From: Streptomyces sp. NBC_01197
Lineage (GTDB): Bacteria; Actinomycetota; Actinomycetes; Streptomycetales; Streptomycetaceae
NCBI RefSeq assembly: GCF_036010505.1
Contig: NZ_CP108569.1
Span: 1,612,001 to 1,676,000, forward strand
DNA: 64,000 bases
Direction: 5' to 3'
The first letter of the stretch is position 1; every line of letters begins with the position of its first letter. The position numbers and the translations under genes were made by a program. Under the pieces are notes generated by a model. It saw only the letters and a list, made by a program, of their open reading frames with translations, searched no databases and had not been told where the DNA came from. Of the stretch, positions 17,477 through 25,891 are shown piece by piece.

Positions 17477-17480
17477 CTAG
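17477..17480. repeat. CTAG at the right end of the nested IS (target duplication)
   Basis: Matches the CTAG at 14720-14723. Sequence beyond it does not continue cebR. Confidence 0.8.
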
Positions 17481-17734
17481 GGAGCTGGCTTCGGGAAGGC
17501 ATGGTCGCCTGGATCCAGGGCCTCGGCGACTTGGGGCCGCAGCTCCTTCCTCATCATCGCGGACGGCTCGCTCCCTGGGGTGTCCGGCTGCTGAGTGACA
17601 ACACACTGATCATCGGCCACGCCCGTGACGGCATACTCGAAAAAGACGTGACCGTCCGAGCCGACCTTGATTTCGGTAGAAGGCAGTGGCTCCGACACTT
17701 TCACGACGTAAGCCTCTTCGAGGCACCCCGCCAA
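17477..17734 (-). pseudogene. 3'-truncated small ORF ending at the IS junction
   Basis: A minus-strand frame of 85 codons (TTG start at 17734; the open frame extends upstream to 17827) reads SEPLPSTEIKVGSDGHVFF and ends ...PKPAP. Its TAG stop is formed by the CTAG next to the IS right end, so the original 3' part was probably lost there. GC skew between codon positions does not clearly favour this strand over the opposite one. No family recognised. Confidence 0.3.
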
Positions 17735-17810
17735 GATCTGGCACGCTGGAAGTGGGCCCGTGATCGACTCCGCCAGCCCCTGATCCGCCGCCTGCGGCAG
17801 CGCGACCTTC

Positions 17811-18470
17811 CCGTTCCCTCCACGTCACCTTGCAGACGAACGCGTCTGGTTCCTCGCGCGACTGATCATGGAGAACGGGAATGGCACCAGAGTCGCCCGG
17901 CAGATCGCATTGGACCGTCTGCGTGCCGAAGTGGACGCTCTCATGGCCCACGCCGCGAACACAGTCCGGTCCACGTGGCAACGTGGCGGAAGACCGAGCT
18001 TCGACTCCGAGGACGTCCGCTGGCTCCACACGCAGTTGCAGCACGTCCGGGGCGACGTCCTGGAGAACCCTTGCCCCGAACCCGACCGACCCGAAGGCCC
18101 TTCGCGCTACATAGGGCAGACCTATTCACCCGAGCTGACGCGGTCGATCACCGGCCGATGTCCTGCGCGGCGCCCTCGTCGGGTACCGCGACCTCGTGGA
18201 GACCAACTTCGCCCGGTTCGGAGCAGCGCTCGGCCTTTACAGCGTCTTCCCCGTCCGCGCCAAAGGCTTCGTCATTATGCCCCAGCCAGATGACACCCAG
18301 GCATGGTCTGCCGCCGTCGTGTACGGCGTGCACCCCGTCACATCCACAGACCTTCGCGACACCCCGGCTGTCGACCTGGAACTCGCCGAAGAACCAGACA
18401 CCCCCACCCACGACATCTGGCAGCAGGTCAGCTCCGTTCCATCGTCCGTATTCCGGCTTCCAGCCGCGCA
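17811..18470 (+). pseudogene. Frameshifted remnant of an unrecognised gene
   Basis: Two protein-like blocks lie in different frames: about 17811-18070 (ADERVWFLARLIMENGNGTR, then VDALMAHAANTVRSTWQRG and SEDVRWLHTQLQHVRGDV) and about 18155-18470 (VLRGALVGYRDLVETNFARF, then GFVIMPQPDDTQAWSAAVVY). No start codon with a ribosome site is seen, and at least one frameshift lies between the blocks. The family was not recognised. It is part of the decayed tract right of the nested IS; 18470-18633 holds nothing recognisable. Confidence 0.45.
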
Positions 18471-18633
18471 GGGACACTTTTCTCAGAGACCCCCGGTCGA
18501 CTGTCGTCGCTGCCCGCGGCCTGAACAGCACTTCAGTGAGCCTGACACCCCTTCGGAACGAGCGTCATTTCAGCGTCAAGATATCGCCCGTAACGCCCAC
18601 ACCGCACATAATGCGCACGCACAAAACCGCAGG

Positions 18634-19962
18634 TCAGGACGGCTTGGCGACCGGTTCAAGGATCGCGACACACTCCACGTGGTGAGTCATCGGAAACAGA
18701 TCGAACGCCCGCAGCACCCGCACCCGGTACCCCCCGTCCCGGAAGTACGCCAGGTCCCGGGCCAGCGCCGCCGGGTCGCACGCGACGTAGGCGATGCGGC
18801 GGGCGCCGAGGGATGTCAGGTGCTTGACCGTCTGCTTGCCCGCGCCCGCCCGGGGCGGGTCCAGGACGATCAGGTCGGTCTCCGTGATGCCCGTGCGGGG
18901 CAGGGCCCCTTCGACCTTGCCGTGTTCGATGCGGACCCTCGGCAGTTCCTTCAGGTTGTGCCTGGCGTCCTCGCACGCGCGCTTCGAGGACTCGATGCCG
19001 AGCACCGCGCCCTGCTCGCCGACCCGTTCGGCGATCGCGCCCGCGAACAGGCCGACACCGCAGTACAGGTCGAGCGCCGTGTCGCCCTTGCGGGGCATCA
19101 GGCCCTGCATCACGGCCTTCAGCAGGGTGTCGGCCGCCTGCGGGTGGACCTGCCAGAAGCCGCCCATGCCGACGCGGTACGTGCGCCCGTCGGCCCGTTC
19201 GCGGACGAAGGGGCGGCCGTGGACCCGGTGCACTCCCCCGTCGTGCTCCTCGACGCGCAGCACGGAGACCGGCTTGTCGAGCTCGACCAGGGGCAGCCGG
19301 CCGCCCGGCTTCGGGGTGAGGACGACCTGGCGGTCGCTGGAGCCGGTGGCCGCGATGGCCTCGACGGATGCCAGTTGCGGCCACTCGCGCTTCTCGATGC
19401 CCAGTTCCGTGACGCCCGGCGCCGCGATCATGCAGTGGTCGATCGGTTCGACCTCGTGCGAGCGGTGCTTGCGCAGGCCCGCCCGGCCCTGGTCGTCCAC
19501 CGCGTACTGGACCCGGGTACGCCACGCGGGCACCTCGCCCGCCGGCAGCTTGTCACCGGCCGCGGGCATCACGGTGCCGTCCCAGCCCGCTTCCTCCGGG
19601 GTGAGGCCCGCCAGCCGCTGGAGCTGCTCGGCGATCACCTCTCCCTTGAGCCTGCGCTGTGCGCCCGGCTTGGCGTGCTGCCAGTCGCAGCCGCCGCACC
19701 GGCCCGGACCCGCGAACGGGCACGGCGCCTCGACCCGGTCCTTGGACGCCTCGATGATCCGGACGGCGTCGGCCCGCAGGAAGCGTGAGTTCTCCTCGCC
19801 GTCGGTCACCCGGGCGACGACCTTCTCGCCGGGCAGGGTGTGCCGGACGAAGAGGACACGGCCCTCCTCATTGCGGGCGATGCAGTGGCCACCGTGCGCG
19901 ACGGGGCCGACCTCGACCTCGTACTCCTCCCCGACCAGCGATGACGTGGGTTCTGTCTGCAT
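18634..19962 (-). CDS. Class I RNA methyltransferase of the TrmA/RlmCD family
   Basis: A 442-residue SAM-dependent uracil-C5-type RNA methyltransferase. The N-terminal TRAM domain (about 10-65) contains GxxxAR...GRVLFVRHTLPGE. An iron-sulfur type CxxCGGCDWQH region follows near residue 85. The catalytic domain shows ALDLYCGVGLFAG (SAM binding), LDPPRAGAGK and YVACDPAALARDL with the nucleophilic Cys, and ends in MTHHVECVA with the catalytic Glu. The ATG at 19962 is preferred over 20004 because GGAG precedes it and the TRAM homology starts just after. The RNA target (tRNA or rRNA) cannot be decided from sequence. Confidence 0.9.
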   Translation of the reverse strand: MQTEPTSSLVGEEYEVEVGPVAHGGHCIARNEEGRVLFVRHTLPGEKVVARVTDGEENSRFLRADAVRIIEASKDRVEAPCPFAGPGRCGGCDWQHAKPGAQRRLKGEVIAEQLQRLAGLTPEEAGWDGTVMPAAGDKLPAGEVPAWRTRVQYAVDDQGRAGLRKHRSHEVEPIDHCMIAAPGVTELGIEKREWPQLASVEAIAATGSSDRQVVLTPKPGGRLPLVELDKPVSVLRVEEHDGGVHRVHGRPFVRERADGRTYRVGMGGFWQVHPQAADTLLKAVMQGLMPRKGDTALDLYCGVGLFAGAIAERVGEQGAVLGIESSKRACEDARHNLKELPRVRIEHGKVEGALPRTGITETDLIVLDPPRAGAGKQTVKHLTSLGARRIAYVACDPAALARDLAYFRDGGYRVRVLRAFDLFPMTHHVECVAILEPVAKPS

Positions 19963-20127
19963 GGCGGGGGGACTCCAGAAGGTCAAAAGGGAACAGCCGG
20001 ACAACGACCCACCAGTCTACGTGGGCGCTGCCCGGCTCTTCACCAGCCGGATACCGGATCGGGGCGGGACGGCCCGGGAGGTTCCGGTCCGCGCCGATCC
20101 CGTCCGGCCCGGCCCGGTCCGGTCCGC

Positions 20128-22239
20128 TCAGCTCTTGCCCTTCGCGTCCTTCGTATCCTTGCCGCCCTTCCCACCGACAGCGCCCTTCCCGCCGGCAGCG
20201 CCCACGGCCTCGTCGGACCGCCTGGCCACCGGGCCACGGCGCACCGCACCCGGCGCGTTCCAGTCCGCCCGCTTCTTCGCGCGCTTCTTCGCGAGTTCCG
20301 AGGACTCCAGCTGGTACGGAACCGAGGTGACCATGACACCAGGGGTGAAGAGCAGCCGCCCCTTCAGGCGCAGGGCGCTCTGGTTGTGCAGGACGTGCTC
20401 GTACCAGTGCCCCACCACGTACTCGGGGATGTAGATGGAGACCACGTCCCGCGGGCTCTCGCGCCGCAGGCCCCGTACGTACTCAATGATCGGCCGGGTG
20501 ATCTCGCGGTACGGGGAGTCCAGGATCTTCAGCGGCACATTGATCCCACGCCGCTCCCAGTCCTCCTTGAGCGCCTTCGTCTCGGCCGGGTCCACGCCGA
20601 TGGAGAGCGCCTCCAGGTGGTCGGAGCGCATCAGCTTCGCGTAGCCGAGCGCGCGCAGCGTCGGCTTGTGGAGCTTGGAGACCAGCACGATCGAGTGGAC
20701 GCGCGACGGGCGCAGGCTGTCGTCGGACGGCTCGTCCGGTGCCGCGATCTCGTCGGCCACCCGGTCGTAGTGCTTGCGGATTGCGGTCATGGTCCCGAAG
20801 AAGATCACCATACCGAGCAGGGCGACCCAGGCGCCGTGGGTGAACTTGGTGGCCAGGACGACGACCAGCACCAGACCGGTGAAGAAGGCGCCGAAGGCGT
20901 TGATCGCACGCGAACGGATCATGTGGCGGCGCTTGTTCGGGTCCTTCTCCGTCGCCAGGTGGCGGTTCCAGTGCCGGACCATGCCGGTCTGGCTGAGGGT
21001 GAAGGAGACGAACACGCCGACGATGTACAGCTGGATCAGGCGTGTCGAGTCCGCGCCGTAGATCACCACGAGCAGCACGGCCGCACCCGCGAGCAGCACG
21101 ATGCCGTTGGAGAAGGCCAGCCGGTCGCCCCGGGTGTGCAGCTGGCGCGGCAGGTAGCGGTCCTGGGCGAGGATCGAGCCGAGCAGCGGGAAGCCGTTGT
21201 ACGCGGTGTTGGCGGCCAGGAAGAGGACCAGAGCGGTCGCCGCGGCGAGGACCACGAAGAAGAACGTGCCGTTGCCGAACACGGCGGCGGCCACCTGCGA
21301 GATCACCGGGTCCTGGTTGTAGCCGGACCCCAGCGGGACACCGTGGTTGAGCAGATCGGCGGCGGGGTTGGACGCCATCCGCACCTTGGTGGCCATGGCG
21401 AGGCCGATGATCCCGCAGAACATCGTGACAGCCAGGATGCCCATCAGCGCCAGCGTGGACGCGGCGTTCTTGCTCTTCGGCTTGCGGAAGGCCGGTACGC
21501 CGTTGCTGATCGCCTCGACACCGGTGAGCGCCGCACAACCGGAGGAGAAAGCCCGCAGCAGCAGGAAGACCATGGCGAAACCGCCGAGGCCGCTCCGCTC
21601 GGCGTGGATCGTGAAGTCCGCGGTCGGGGCCTTCATGGTGTCGCCGAGCACGAAGCCCCGGTAGGCGCCCCACGCGATCATGATGAAGACGCCGGCGACG
21701 AAGACGTACGTCGGAATGGCGAAAAGCTTCCCCGATTCCTTCACACCGCGCAGGTTCATCAGGGTCAGCAGCACGATCGTGCCGACGGCGCAGAGCACCT
21801 TGTGCTCGACGACGAAGGGGATCGCCGAGCCGAGGTTCTCGACGCCGGACGAGATCGACACCGCGACGGTGAGGACGTAGTCGACGAGCAGGGCGCTGGC
21901 CACGGTGAGCCCGGCCTTCGGCCCGAGGTTGGTGGTGGCGACCTCGTAGTCACCACCGCCGCTCGGGTAGGCGTGCACGTTCTGCCGGTAGGACGCCACC
22001 ACGGTGAACATCAGCACCACAACGGCAGCCGCGATCCACGGGCTGAAGTGGTAGGCCGACACACCCGCTACGGAGAGGACTAGCAGCACTTCTCCCGGGG
22101 CGTACGCCACCGAGGACAGGGGGTCGGAGGCGAAGACGGGAAGCGCGATGCGTTTGGGGAGAAGGGTCTCGCCCAGCTTGTCGCTGCGCAGCGCCCGGCC
22201 GATCAGGATGCGTTTGGGCACGTCGGTCAGTTTGGACAC
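20128..22239 (-). CDS. APC-superfamily permease, KimA-like potassium importer
   Basis: A 703-residue membrane protein with about 12 hydrophobic segments in its first 480 residues and a cytoplasmic C-terminal domain. FASDPLSSVAYAPGEVLLVL near residue 37 and SSGCAALTGVEAISNGVPAF near 240 are characteristic of the KimA/YdaO branch, which imports K+ by proton symport. The C terminus ends in a Gly/Lys-rich tail. It starts at GTG with no strong ribosome site and is divergent from two TrkA-type genes, which supports a potassium role over amino-acid transport. Specificity remains inferred. Confidence 0.8.
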   Translation of the reverse strand: MSKLTDVPKRILIGRALRSDKLGETLLPKRIALPVFASDPLSSVAYAPGEVLLVLSVAGVSAYHFSPWIAAAVVVLMFTVVASYRQNVHAYPSGGGDYEVATTNLGPKAGLTVASALLVDYVLTVAVSISSGVENLGSAIPFVVEHKVLCAVGTIVLLTLMNLRGVKESGKLFAIPTYVFVAGVFIMIAWGAYRGFVLGDTMKAPTADFTIHAERSGLGGFAMVFLLLRAFSSGCAALTGVEAISNGVPAFRKPKSKNAASTLALMGILAVTMFCGIIGLAMATKVRMASNPAADLLNHGVPLGSGYNQDPVISQVAAAVFGNGTFFFVVLAAATALVLFLAANTAYNGFPLLGSILAQDRYLPRQLHTRGDRLAFSNGIVLLAGAAVLLVVIYGADSTRLIQLYIVGVFVSFTLSQTGMVRHWNRHLATEKDPNKRRHMIRSRAINAFGAFFTGLVLVVVLATKFTHGAWVALLGMVIFFGTMTAIRKHYDRVADEIAAPDEPSDDSLRPSRVHSIVLVSKLHKPTLRALGYAKLMRSDHLEALSIGVDPAETKALKEDWERRGINVPLKILDSPYREITRPIIEYVRGLRRESPRDVVSIYIPEYVVGHWYEHVLHNQSALRLKGRLLFTPGVMVTSVPYQLESSELAKKRAKKRADWNAPGAVRRGPVARRSDEAVGAAGGKGAVGGKGGKDTKDAKGKS

Positions 22240-22474
22240 GGTGAGGATCGTAAGCGTTCGATATAGGGGGCGCGCACCCCCACCCCCTCATCGCCACGGA
22301 CTCGTCACAACGGAACTTCCCCGTCCTTGTCAGAGGCTTTCCGCACAGGGCTCCCCACCCGCACCGCGCGTGTGTAGCTTGGCCGCTTGTCTGAGAGTCT
22401 TTATTCCTCGGCCGGGGCCTTTTTCCGGTGGAACAGTTATGACCGAAAATTTACGGACGTGTGGAAGGACGGTC

Positions 22475-23143
22475 GTGCACATCGTCATCATGGGCTGCGG
22501 GCGAGTGGGAGCCGCTCTCGCGCAGACCCTGGAACAGCAGGGGCACACGGTCGCAGTGATCGACCAGGACCCCACGGCCTTCCGCCGTCTCGGCGCCGGG
22601 TTCGGCGGCCGCCGGGTCACCGGAGTCGGTTTCGACCAGGACACCCTCCGTGAAGCGGGTGTCGAGGAGGCCGGTGCGTTCGCCGCGGTGAGCAGCGGGG
22701 ACAACTCGAACATCATCGCGGCGCGGGTAGCCCGCGAGATGTTCGGGATCGAGAACGTCGCCGCCCGCATCTACGACCCCCGCCGTGCCGAGGTCTACCA
22801 GCGCCTGGGTATCCCGACAGTGGCGACTGTCCGCTGGACCGCCGACCAGATGCTGCGGCGGCTGCTGCCGTCCGGCTCCGAACCGCTGTGGCGCGACCCG
22901 AGCGGGGGTGTGCAGCTCGCGGAGGTGCATACGTCGGCTGCCTGGATCGGCCGCAAGATCAGCCAGCTCCAGGAGGAGACGGGCGTGCGCGTCGCGTTTC
23001 TCACCCGTCTGGGTGAGGCGACGCTCCCCACGTCCCGGACCGTGCTCCAGGAGGGTGATCTGGTGCACGTCATGATGCACACGGACGAGGTCGAAAAGGT
23101 CGAGGCGGCCTTCGCCCGAGGTCCCGAGGAGGGCGGTCACTGA
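22475..23143 (+). CDS. trkA: TrkA-type potassium uptake regulatory protein
   Basis: A 222-residue cytoplasmic RCK protein. The N-terminal Rossmann domain has MGCGRVGAALAQTLEQQGH and an acidic residue ending strand 2 (VIDQD), the NAD-binding pattern. The C-terminal TrkA-C domain begins near residue 140. The GTG at 22475 is used, with GGAAGGA 7-13 nt upstream; longer in-frame extensions lack coding character. It ends one base into the next gene (TGATG), so the two TrkA subunits are made together. Such pairs gate K+ transport; the divergent KimA-like permease is the likely partner. Confidence 0.9.
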   Translation: MHIVIMGCGRVGAALAQTLEQQGHTVAVIDQDPTAFRRLGAGFGGRRVTGVGFDQDTLREAGVEEAGAFAAVSSGDNSNIIAARVAREMFGIENVAARIYDPRRAEVYQRLGIPTVATVRWTADQMLRRLLPSGSEPLWRDPSGGVQLAEVHTSAAWIGRKISQLQEETGVRVAFLTRLGEATLPTSRTVLQEGDLVHVMMHTDEVEKVEAAFARGPEEGGH

Positions 23144-23820
23144 TGCGTGTGGCTATTGCCGGGGCCGGCGCGGTGGGTCGTTCCATCGCGGGCGAGCTGC
23201 TGGAGAACGGGCACGAGGTCCTGCTGGTCGACAAGGCGCCCACCGCGATCTCGGTGGAGCGGGTGCCGCTGGCCGAGTGGCTCCTCGCGGACGCCTGCGA
23301 GATCACCTCACTGGACGAGGCGGCGCTGCAGCGGTGCAACGTGGTGATCGCCGCGACCGGTGACGACAAGGTCAACCTGGTGGTCTCGCTGCTCGCGAAG
23401 ACGGAGTACGGGGTACCGCGGGTCGTGGCCCGGGTGAACAACCCGAAGAACGAGTGGCTGTTCAACGAGTCCTGGGGCGTCGATGTCGCAGTCTCCACGC
23501 CGCGGCTGATGTCGGCGCTGGTCGAGGAGGCCGTAAGCGTCGGCGATCTCGTCCGGCTGCTGCGCTTCAGCCACGGCGACGCCAACCTCGTCGAGCTGAC
23601 GCTGCCACCGGAGTCGGCGCTGGCCGGTACCCAGGTCAGTGAGGTGGCGTGGCCCGAGGACACCTCGCTGGTCACCATCATCCGCGGCACGCGCGTCCTG
23701 ACGCCGAGCCCGGAGGAGACCCTGGAGGCGGGCGACGAGCTGCTGTTCGTGGCCGCGCAGGCGCGCGAGGAGCAGTTGGAGGACCTGCTGTCGGTACGCC
23801 GGGAGGGCGCGGCCGGGTAA
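23143..23820 (+). CDS. trkA: Second TrkA-type potassium uptake protein
   Basis: A 225-residue paralogue of the preceding gene, with IAGAGAVGRSIAGELLENGH as nucleotide-binding loop and LLVDK at the end of strand 2, then a TrkA-C domain with GTRVLTPSPEETLEAGDELL. Actinobacteria often carry such tandem single-RCK proteins (CeoB/CeoC type) that form hetero-oligomeric gating rings. It is followed by an unusually long perfect hairpin. Confidence 0.9.
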   Translation: MRVAIAGAGAVGRSIAGELLENGHEVLLVDKAPTAISVERVPLAEWLLADACEITSLDEAALQRCNVVIAATGDDKVNLVVSLLAKTEYGVPRVVARVNNPKNEWLFNESWGVDVAVSTPRLMSALVEEAVSVGDLVRLLRFSHGDANLVELTLPPESALAGTQVSEVAWPEDTSLVTIIRGTRVLTPSPEETLEAGDELLFVAAQAREEQLEDLLSVRREGAAG

Positions 23821-23852
23821 CCGCTCCGGCCGGCAGCACACCGTACGAGCTG

Positions 23853-23911
23853 CCCGCACACGCGGAACGCCGTACCGGATCGATCCCGGTACGGCGTTCC
23901 GCGTGTGCGGG
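23853..23911. terminator. Bidirectional terminator with a 26-bp perfect stem
   Basis: Arms at 23853-23878 and 23886-23911 are perfect reverse complements of 26 bp around a 7-nt loop. The hairpin lies between the convergent trkA and DUF3159 genes, 32 nt after the trkA stop, and should stop transcription from both sides. Confidence 0.88.
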
Positions 23912-23973
23912 TGGTTCTGTGGCTCCACATGCCCTGTGGCCCTGTGGCTTTGTGACCCTGTGGTTGACGCCGT

Positions 23974-24717
23974 TTACGCCTCGCCGCGCTGTGCCTCGGC
24001 GGCGGCCGCCCTTTGGGCCTTCTCGGCCTTCTCGGCCTTCTCCTCGGCTTCCATCTCCGCGAAAACGTCGATGGGCGGCGGCGCCTTCGCCAGGAAGACC
24101 CAGGTGAGGTAGACCGCGAGCAGGAACGGCGGGATCTTCAGCGCGATCAGCACCCAGCCGAACTGCGTGGTGTCGGCCCACCAGTACAGCGGGAAGAGGA
24201 TCGCGCACTTGGCGAGGAGGATCAGCCCCCAGGCCCAACTCGACTTCGCGTACGCCGTCTTGCGGCCGGGGTTGCGGTTGCGCCAGGAGAGGTTCTCCTT
24301 GAAGACCGGCCCGAGGATCACGCCGATCAGCGGGAAACCGACCGCCGCCGTGACGAGGTAGGCGAGAGCCAGGCCCAGCGTGTAGAGCATGCCCGGCAGA
24401 TAGAAGTCCTTGGCGTTGCCGGTCATCATCGCGAAGACCACACCGAACGCGACGCCGAAGACACCGCTGAAGGCGTGCTTGACGGTGTCCCTGCGGACCA
24501 GCCGCACCACGACGAGCACCAGGGAGACCGCTACGGCGGCGATCGCGGAGGTCTTCAGGTCCTTGTTGATCGTGAAGATGGTCACGAACAGCAGGCCCGG
24601 GAGCACGGTCTCGACCATGCCCCGCACTCCGCCGAAGGCTTCGAAGAGCGCTGCCTCCGTGACGCCTCTGTCAGCGGTGTCCTGGTCGGTTGTGGTCGGC
24701 TTGTCGGGAGACGTCAC
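23974..24717 (-). CDS. DUF3159 family membrane protein
   Basis: A 247-residue actinobacterial membrane protein with about six hydrophobic segments between residues 35 and 215. AFGGVRGMVETVLPG near the N terminus and NKDLKTSAIAAV follow the DUF3159 pattern. The C terminus is a charged Glu/Lys/Ala-rich helix (EMEAEEKAEKAEKAQRAA), probably coiled-coil and cytoplasmic. Its start is 3 nt from the stop of the upstream OB-fold gene, so they form an operon. Function not established. Confidence 0.82.
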   Translation of the reverse strand: MTSPDKPTTTDQDTADRGVTEAALFEAFGGVRGMVETVLPGLLFVTIFTINKDLKTSAIAAVAVSLVLVVVRLVRRDTVKHAFSGVFGVAFGVVFAMMTGNAKDFYLPGMLYTLGLALAYLVTAAVGFPLIGVILGPVFKENLSWRNRNPGRKTAYAKSSWAWGLILLAKCAILFPLYWWADTTQFGWVLIALKIPPFLLAVYLTWVFLAKAPPPIDVFAEMEAEEKAEKAEKAQRAAAAEAQRGEA

Positions 24718-24720
24718 CGG

Positions 24721-25104
24721 CTACTCCTGTCCGAGCGGTCGCAGTTCGTATTTGGGGTTGAACAGCACCCGCCGGCCGTGGCTCATGGAGATCCGGCCGG
24801 AGGCGATCAGCTTTCGGCCGGGCTCTATGCCGACGATCGAGCGCCGCCCCAGCCACACCACGTCCAGCGGGGCCGTGCCGTCGAACAGCTCGGCCTCCAG
24901 GGCGGGCACACCGGCCCGGGGACGCAGGGTGACCGTGCGCAAGGTACCAGTCACCTTGACGATCTGGCGGTCGGTGCATTCGGAGATCCGGGTACACCCC
25001 GTGGCCTGCGAGTCCTCCTGCAGCTCCGCGGAGTGCAGATCCTCCTGCGAGGTCGACAGCCGGTCGATCATCCGGCGGAAGCGGCCGGTCGGCTTAGCGC
25101 TCAT
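24721..25104 (-). CDS. OB-fold nucleic-acid-binding domain protein
   Basis: A 127-residue soluble protein. After a charged N terminus of about 45 residues comes an OB-fold segment, VKVTGTLRTVTLRPRAG, then LEAELFDGTAPLDVVWLGRR and ISMSHGRRVLFNPKYEL. This is the tRNA-anti/RecG-like arrangement. It is co-transcribed with the DUF3159 gene, a pairing common in Streptomyces. Its ligand is not known. Confidence 0.78.
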   Translation of the reverse strand: MSAKPTGRFRRMIDRLSTSQEDLHSAELQEDSQATGCTRISECTDRQIVKVTGTLRTVTLRPRAGVPALEAELFDGTAPLDVVWLGRRSIVGIEPGRKLIASGRISMSHGRRVLFNPKYELRPLGQE

Positions 25105-25114
25105 ACGTGAAGGG

Positions 25115-25137
25115 TACCGGGGCCCCGCCCCCCGGTA
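25115..25137 (-). terminator. Probable terminator downstream of kdpE
   Basis: 8-bp inverted repeat TACCGGGG/CCCCGGTA with a 7-nt GC-rich loop, between kdpE and the start of the OB-fold gene. Confidence 0.5.
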
Positions 25138-25192
25138 TCCCCTGCCACCGTCGCTGTCCCAGTGCCCGGAACCGTCCAGGCGCCGGACCGTC

Positions 25193-25891
25193 TCAGTGCT
25201 CGAAGCGGTAACCCATGCCGGGCTCGGTGACGAAGTGCCTGGGGTGCGAGGGGTCGGCCTCCAGTTTGCGGCGCAGCTGGGCCATGTAGACGCGCAGATA
25301 GTTGGTCTCCGTGCCGTACGAGGGGCCCCATACCTCCTGGAGCAGCTGCTTCTGGCTGACCAGCCGGCCGGTGTTCCGTACGAGCACCTCCAGGAGGTGC
25401 CACTCGGTCGGTGTCAGGCGGACGTCGCGGCCCGCGCGCTGCACCTTCTTGGCCGCCAGGTCGACCGTGAACTCCGCGGTCTCCACCAGTGAGACGTCCT
25501 CGCCGCCCGCGCCGGAGACCGGTCCGACGGGCTCGGCCCTGCGGACCGCTGCGCGCAGCCGGGCCAGCAGCTCGTCCATGCCGAAGGGCTTGGTGACGTA
25601 GTCGTCGGCGCCCGCGTCCAGCGCCTCGACCTTCTCGTCCGATGTGTGGCGGGCGGAGAGCACCAGGACGGGCACCCGGGTCCAGCCGCGCAGGCCCTTG
25701 ATGACCTCCACACCGTCCATGTCGGGCAGCCCCAGGTCCAGGAGGACGACGTCCGGGTGGCGGGCGGCGGCGAGCCGGAGTGCGGTGGCCCCGTCCGGGG
25801 CGGCGTCCACCTCGTACTTGCGCGCCTTCAGGTTGATCACAAGGGCGCGCACAATCTGCGGATCGTCCTCGACCACGAGCACCCGGGTCAT
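25193..25891 (-). CDS. kdpE: KdpE response regulator
   Basis: A 232-residue OmpR/PhoB-class regulator. The receiver domain has VVEDDPQ, phospho-acceptor Asp in VVLLDLGLPDMDG (about residue 52) and the conserved Lys in VTKPFG. The winged-helix domain contains RDVRLTPTEWHLLEVLV and ETNYLRVYMAQLRRKLE, typical of KdpE. It overlaps the kdpD stop by 4 nt (ATGA). It should activate kdpFABC under low K+ or turgor stress, but here that operon begins 13 kb away, beyond the molybdenum hydroxylase genes. Confidence 0.93.
   Translation of the reverse strand: MTRVLVVEDDPQIVRALVINLKARKYEVDAAPDGATALRLAAARHPDVVLLDLGLPDMDGVEVIKGLRGWTRVPVLVLSARHTSDEKVEALDAGADDYVTKPFGMDELLARLRAAVRRAEPVGPVSGAGGEDVSLVETAEFTVDLAAKKVQRAGRDVRLTPTEWHLLEVLVRNTGRLVSQKQLLQEVWGPSYGTETNYLRVYMAQLRRKLEADPSHPRHFVTEPGMGYRFEH

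Noticed and set aside
22240..22474. Possible c-di-AMP (ydaO-type) riboswitch before the KimA-like gene
   Set aside because: Some relatives are controlled this way, but I could not find the conserved core or pseudoknot; a covariance search would decide.
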